64,000 nucleotides of DNA from Cladochytrium replicatum (taxonomy: Eukaryota; Chytridiomycota; Chytridiomycetes; Cladochytriales; Cladochytriaceae): positions 62,001 through 126,000 of the forward strand of contig JAHLKD010000027.1 of NCBI GenBank assembly GCA_025526935.1, given 5' to 3'. A program made the position numbers and the translations under genes. This document shows positions 59,310-64,000 of the stretch, in pieces. The notes below the pieces were generated by a model. That model saw nothing but the letters and a program-made list of their open reading frames with translations, was not told the DNA's origin and searched no databases. Each line of letters starts with the position of its first letter. Positions within the stretch are counted from its first letter, which is position 1.

Positions 59310-60899
59310 CTACACGCTCAGGTACGCCGTCCTAGCGTGGTCATAAGTTTGGTGTCCGAATCGCTGCATGTATCTCAAGCTTCCCCACCCCTCCCGCATC
59401 CATCCCCTCACGTCCCTCTCTAGCGCCGCAACAGGGTCCTCCATTCCCGCAACCTTTTCTCTTCCAACATCCTCCTCCGGCTCAACATCTTCGTCGTCTT
59501 CAGCTCGATCCACCTCTTCCTGCGTCGCTTGACCGTCCCCATGCTCCTCACCCTCACCGTCTTCCTCTTCCCCGTCAAACTCCTCCTGCTCACCACCGCC
59601 GCCCGATCCTTCTGTATCTTCTGCATCCTCGCCGCCACCGCCCTCGAGCGCGACTCGAAGCGCGTCGTCGATCGCACGAAGACTCTGCGCAACATGTCGG
59701 GTCTCAAAAGCCACGGGCTTCAACTCGACTAGCGTCCCCTCCCTAGCGTCCCCGGCTCCGAACATCGGTATGTCCACCGCGTTCTCGATCGAAAACATCG
59801 TGTCGGGAAACATCGATACCCGGTCCGCGTGGTCCAGCGAGAGCGCTTCGATGCTCACAATGAGCTCGTCAAGAAGCTGCATGAGCTCTTGGGAAAAGGG
59901 GTCCGTGCGCTCGAATGCGACGAGGGCGAGTTCGGAGGTCGGGGAACCAGCTTTGGAGCGGTCGGAGGGTTCTTCTGTGCGACTGCCGTCGGGTTTGGGA
60001 ACGGGGTCTTCGCGACGTCGTTTGGCTCGTTGGGGTTCGGTAGGTGCAGTGGCTACCGAGGGCACCTTGCCGCGCGCAGTGGCTACGTTCTCGTGTTCTT
60101 CGCGACGGCGTTTGCGGTTCGGTTGGCGTTGGCGTGTGGAGGGGTCCCATCTTCGTGTCTGCACAATCGTTCCTGCTTCACAAAAAGTGTGAGAACAGTA
60201 AACGGTTGCGCACGCTATATTGCTGTTACCTGATTTTGACGATGTGGCCTGCGGAACTCCTTTGGAGTGCCGTGTGCTCTTCATGAGTTGCTGTGTGCTT
60301 TCAATGTCCAGCTCTGGGAACTCTCGCGACGACGATTTGCGACGTAAGGCAGCGGGAGTGGACGATGACGACGAAGCAACTGGAGGGGTGGTATGGGGCG
60401 AGGCGGTCCTTTGCGCGACAAGCTGGCGCATGCGTGCTCGCGTTGCGAGGGCGGGTCCGCCGACGCCCAAGACATTCACTGGTGTGGTGTGATCGGGGGT
60501 TATGGGGAGGGAAGGGGTGGATCGGGTGCGTGTGAGTCGGCGAGTTGTGGAAGGGGGACTTGGGGGTTGCATGGCGGCGGCTGTGTTTCTATGGGGTATG
60601 GGTAGATGTGGAGGTGCGGAGGGAGGAGGGGCTCGAGGGGTGGTTGATGGTGCGCGGGCGGTGCGTGGTTCAGGACGGTAGTAAGCGAGATTGGATCTGG
60701 CGCGTTGGGGTGGAGCGGGGACTTGCGGGTCCGTTGCGGATCGCCTGATCCTTGCCGGCGGGACGCGGGAAGCATCGGCCGTCGTGATCGGCACAGCTGC
60801 GCGGGTGGTTCTGGTAGCTCCATTTGCAGTGGCAGAGGGGTGTGCGGGTTCGGAGGGATTTTGGGCAGGTGTAGACGGAGAGCGAGTGGGTCGCGGCAT
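59310..60899 (-). CDS. Low-complexity basic/acidic nuclear-type protein, unknown
   Basis: Not recognised. One open frame of 529 codons, or slightly less if the probable intron (donor gtaaca about 60230, acceptor about 60176) is removed; both keep frame. The N-terminal half is Pro/Ser/Thr/Arg-rich and disordered. The middle has basic clusters typical of nuclear localisation signals (NRKRRREEHE, AKRRREDPVP). A predicted helical segment follows, FSQELMQLLDELIVSIEALSLDHADRVSMF. A long acidic tract (EEEDGEGEEHGDGQ) precedes the C-terminus, WMREGWGSLRYMQRFGHQTYDHARTAYLSV. Perhaps a chromatin or DNA-binding factor, by composition only. Confidence 0.65.
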   Translation of the reverse strand: MPRPTRSPSTPAQNPSEPAHPSATANGATRTTRAAVPITTADASRVPPARIRRSATDPQVPAPPQRARSNLAYYRPEPRTARAPSTTPRAPPPSAPPHLPIPHRNTAAAMQPPSPPSTTRRLTRTRSTPSLPITPDHTTPVNVLGVGGPALATRARMRQLVAQRTASPHTTPPVASSSSSTPAALRRKSSSREFPELDIESTQQLMKSTRHSKGVPQATSSKSGNSNIACATVYCSHTFCEAGTIVQTRRWDPSTRQRQPNRKRRREEHENVATARGKVPSVATAPTEPQRAKRRREDPVPKPDGSRTEEPSDRSKAGSPTSELALVAFERTDPFSQELMQLLDELIVSIEALSLDHADRVSMFPDTMFSIENAVDIPMFGAGDAREGTLVELKPVAFETRHVAQSLRAIDDALRVALEGGGGEDAEDTEGSGGGGEQEEFDGEEEDGEGEEHGDGQATQEEVDRAEDDEDVEPEEDVGREKVAGMEDPVAALERDVRGWMREGWGSLRYMQRFGHQTYDHARTAYLSV

Positions 60900-61024
60900 T
60901 CTCTGGCGACGGAGAGGGATGGCGAGGTCAGGGGATGGTCTTTGACGAAAAGAAGCAACTTTGGTCCAGATTCATAAGGGGACGGAGAGAAGTTAAAAAA
61001 TAGGAGAATGAATGAGAATAAATG

Positions 61025-61110
61025 GGAATGGATTCAAACAAATTGGTACTGGTAATACTAGTACTACTACTGCTAACTAGTAATGCTATGAGTATTAGTA
61101 CTAGTACTTG
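61025..61110. repeat. GTA/TAC-rich palindromic simple repeat
   Basis: Interspersed TACTAGTAC and GTACTAGTA words (e.g. ATACTAGTACTACTACTGC and TATTAGTACTAGTACTTG) upstream of the YccF gene form an imperfect palindrome. Confidence 0.5.
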
Positions 61111-61172
61111 TTTTATTATCAGTTTTGGTACAGTCTTGGCACTCGAAGCAATTGCACGTCTTTCACCGTTCC

Positions 61173-62040
61173 ATGGCTGACGAATACACACCGATCCTGG
61201 CGGACGAGGGTCTGACTCAGTCGTACCACCAGGGAACGTCGCAGGCCGTACTGGACACTGCTGGAACGGATTACAGCCAGGCTGACCCAGCTGCGAAACT
61301 GGGAGCAAACACGAAAACGACTCCGCCCTCGACCACTGAAAAGCTCATCTACTCGGTGAAATGGCTCATTGCGGCGTCGGAACACCAACCGCTTCGCATC
61401 GTCAGAGTCAGTCTTTGGGTAATTGAGTATACATATCACATCAACACTCATAGCTGAAGAGTTTGTTGTTGATTTCACAGGTGATCCTCGGGGGATGGTT
61501 GCTGTTCCTCCACTATGCGCTCGCAGGCCTGCTCATGTGCGCAACCGTCATCTTGTTCCCCTTTGGTTACCAGGCTCTCCAGCTCGCCGTGTTTGCGTTC
61601 AACCCTGTCTCCCTCGAGATCACCGACTACACTCCACAGGAACAACGAGAGAACTTTCTTCACAACCCCATGTCGTTCTTCAATATCGTCGCAAACATCG
61701 TGTGGCTGTTCTTGTTTGGCTGGAACATCTTCTTGAACCACATGATCCTGTCGTTGGTTCAAGCGCTCACCATTTTGTATGTACTTAATGATTGTGTGAT
61801 TCATATACCGACCAAATTCTTTTCTTTCAGCGGGATTCCCAACGCTATTTCACATCTGAAGATCGGATTTGCCAGTCTGTAAGTAGTTGTTGCATGAACG
61901 AGAGAAATCAAGTAAACTCACGGTGTTGTATCATCACCCGCAGGTGGCCGTTTGGAAAAAAGATCTCAAAGAAGGAACCCACGCCCTACCCTGCCCCTCT
62001 TGCTGGATTCACTCCCAGCTTTGCCCGCGAAACAGTCTGA
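61173..62040 (+). CDS. Membrane protein with two YccF-like domains
   Basis: Exons are 61173-61418, 61481-61776, 61831-61878 and 61944-62040; 228 residues. A soluble N-terminus of about 80 residues precedes four hydrophobic segments in two related halves. The halves are VILGGWLLFLHYALAGLLMC...FPFGYQALQLA and NIVWLFLFGWNIFLNHMILSLVQALTIFGIPNAISHLKIG...WPFGKKI. The W-GGW...T-IG-PFG-Q--K pattern is that of the bacterial YccF inner-membrane domain, which also occurs as a tandem pair in bacteria. Role unknown. Four spliceosomal exons show it is a resident eukaryotic gene even if it came from bacteria originally. Confidence 0.75.
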
Positions 62041-62245
62041 GTCCTTCAATGTCAACAATTTAGTTCAATTTTCTGTTGTTTAGCGAATGCTTCTTGCTTC
62101 AAATATAAACGCCGTGCTATTCTCAGTTTCGCTGCATGGAATGGAATAAGCCTGATTGATGTGCTGATTACTCGAGTCGCATCTTTCCATTACTTCTGTG
62201 ATCTCTTATCCGTGGCGCTGTTGCCTCTACGTCGGTGACTTTGAA

Positions 62246-64000
62246 ATGTTCCGCACGGCGACAGGTGGGGCATCGGCTGTGTGCATTCGGGGAAGCATGC
62301 TGCAGATCGCTAGATACCGACTGAATACCACTGCTCAGGGCTCCATCTGCCGCTCACCTATCCTCTCAAGAACGTACCTGACATCACCATTTAACAAATT
62401 CCATGATCTCTCGCGAACTCGTTCATTATTCCGGCCATCATCGCCATGGCAGCCGTCCCAGTACAGGCATGCTTTCACAGACTCGCAGGAAGAGAAGCAT
62501 GCGCCAAAGCCTAACTTTTGGTATGAAATCACTCGAATCGCTAGACTCGCAAAACCGGAAGCGAAAACACTCGGATTAGCCATCACCTTGCTCTTTATTT
62601 CGAGCGCCGTCACTCTTTCCGTTCCATTCGCCATGGGCGTGCTCATCGATGTGGCCATGGTGACACATTCGACGGAAGGAGATTCCGCATCAGGAAATGC
62701 GCCATCGACGGAACCCGCAGCGTCATCCAATCCTCCCAATGATGCATCGAAACCGGCCTCGCCAGCTCCATCCTCGACAATGACATCGCTCACCACCTTC
62801 CTCAACACCCGTCGCGACTCGTCAAGCCCGGCCTCTCCCGCCTCCGCAGCCCTCCGCAGCCTCTCCACAGCCCAGCTCTTCGGCGGCCTCGCCTGCATCT
62901 TCCTCATCGGCGCCGGCGCAAACATGGGCCGCGTCGTCCTCCTCCGTCTCGCCGGCGAACGCATCGTCGCCCGCCTCCGAAGCCGTCTCTTCGGCTCCGT
63001 CGTTCGGCAAGACATTGGCTTCTTTGACAAGAAGGAAAACAGGACGGGCGACCTCGTGAGTCGGCTGTCGATGGACACCAACATTATCGGGAAAACGATC
63101 ACGCAGAACGTGAGCGATGGGTTGAGGAGCACGGTGCAGGCGTCGATCGGGTTTGCGATGATGGTGTATGTGAATGCGAAGCTGGCGGGGACTATGGTGT
63201 TTATTGTGCCTCCGGTCGCGATCGCGGCGATTGTGTATGGACGTATTGTGAGGGATCTGGCGAGGAAGACGCAGGATGCGGTGGGAGAGGCGACCAAGGT
63301 TGCCGAGGAGAAGTTGGGGAATGTCAGGACTGTTCGGGCGTTTTCACAGGAAGAGGCGGAAACCAAAAGGTAGCTGTTACTCGAAGAGGGTTCACTCTGT
63401 GTGAGTTGACCACGTACATTGATTCACGTACATTGATTCAGATATACGGAACGAGTTCAGGCGATCTATGATCTTGCTCGGAAAGAGGCGTTTGCAAGCG
63501 GATGGTTCTTTGGAGGTGTACGTTCCACACTGTTGACTGACAGAGCAATCTCAGATCTCACATTCTCGGTTTTTGGGTAGCTGGGTGCCTCTGGGAACTT
63601 CTTGATGCTTGCGATCCTGTACTATGGTGGATTCATGGTCTCATCTGGCCAGATCACCGTCGGCGAACTCGCGAGTTTCTTCCTGTACACAGGATACGCC
63701 GGGTCCTCACTCTTCGGTAAGTATGATACTTTCACTCTAAAGCCCTAAAGCCCGTCCAATTTTTTACCTCTTGATTTTTGCTTCTCAGGACTCTCCAACT
63801 TCTATTCTGATCTCATGAAGGGTGTCGGAGCCAGCACCCGTGTCTTTGATCTCCTCGAGCAGCGACCCAAAATCGAGCGACCTCCCGCGTCACTTTTCCT
63901 CCCCTCGCCAACATCGAAAGCGATGGTTGCACCCGAACCAGAGTTGATTCCCGTGAAACTCGAGAAGGTGCAGGGACGGATTACTTTCGAGAACGTTACG
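62246..64000 (+). CDS. Mitochondrial-type ABC half-transporter (ABCB10/Mdl-like), 3' truncated by window edge
   Basis: Exons are 62246-63369, 63442-63517, 63581-63716 and 63789 onward. The Arg/Ser/Thr-rich, acid-poor N-terminus (MFRTATGG...RYRLNTTAQ) looks like a mitochondrial presequence. The ABC transmembrane domain follows: ITRIARLAKPEAKTLGLAI, a Ser/Pro-rich loop of about 60 residues, RLRSRLFGSVVRQDIGFFDK, TGDLVSRLSMDTNIIGKTIT, and EEKLGNVRTVRAFSQEEAE. These intracellular-loop motifs are diagnostic of B-type half transporters (yeast Mdl1/Mdl2, ABCB10). The nucleotide-binding domain lies beyond base 64000; only its first strand (KVQGRITFENVT) is visible. Inner-membrane peptide or haem-precursor export is the family role. 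Confidence 0.88.

Noticed and set aside
62335-63366. 343-codon minus-strand ORF opposite the ABC transporter
   Set aside because: Antisense of conserved transmembrane-domain coding sequence.
1-64000. CRISPR array, bacterial operon or phage defence system
   Set aside because: No direct-repeat/spacer pattern and gene structure is clearly eukaryotic.

Overview
This is eukaryotic, almost certainly fungal, nuclear DNA. Nearly every gene is broken by short (about 40-120 nt) GT-AG introns, often with CTAAC/CTGAC-like branch points. Recognisable genes include Prp40, ribosomal protein uS4 (Rps9), a Fox2-type peroxisomal enzyme and a DH-PH-CNH Rho exchange factor. An early-diverging zoosporic fungus (chytrid) is my best guess. 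The reasons are a Fanzor (eukaryotic TnpB-like) relic, a Fox2 that keeps a C-terminal SCP2 domain, a metzincin-like secreted protease, and a relic of ankyrin-like 'LEWW...GLEL+YT' repeats. The lineage is inference; no rRNA or mitochondrial marker is present.

Layout. 0-9 kb: end of a sorting nexin (Mdm1/SNX13-like), a decayed secreted alpha-amylase, the first OPT oligopeptide transporter (minus strand) and a poor region with coding-like fragments. 8.7-18.4 kb: FOX2 (minus strand), a small coiled-coil gene, a gene-poor stretch with a long hairpin, a Fanzor pseudogene and an alpha/beta-hydrolase. 18.4-26.1 kb: a secreted zinc-protease gene with tandem beta-sandwich modules, flanked by broken partial copies of itself in both orientations, then the second OPT gene. 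26.7-31.2 kb: PRP40 and a divergent gene whose start codons lie only 35 bp apart, then a doubtful small gene. 32.9-42.7 kb: two OFA-type MFS transporters flanking a mobile-element graveyard and a glutathione-peroxidase-like gene. 43.4-52.2 kb: RPS9, a P-loop ATPase interrupted by an in-frame TAG, the third OPT gene and a cytochrome P450. 52.6-64 kb: an ankyrin-like relic, a large Rho GEF with two DH-like regions, a disordered protein, a two-domain YccF membrane protein and the 5' part of a mitochondrial-type ABC half-transporter.

The theme is nutrient handling: three OPT peptide transporters, a secreted protease, a dead amylase, two organic-anion-type MFS carriers and peroxisomal beta-oxidation. 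These are mixed with housekeeping genes. The three OPT genes share splice positions and a TATA-like box about 50-65 nt before the start codon, so they are recent duplicates. The most unusual observation is in the first OFA transporter: its frame appears to require a one-nucleotide exon (position 33175) between two canonical introns.
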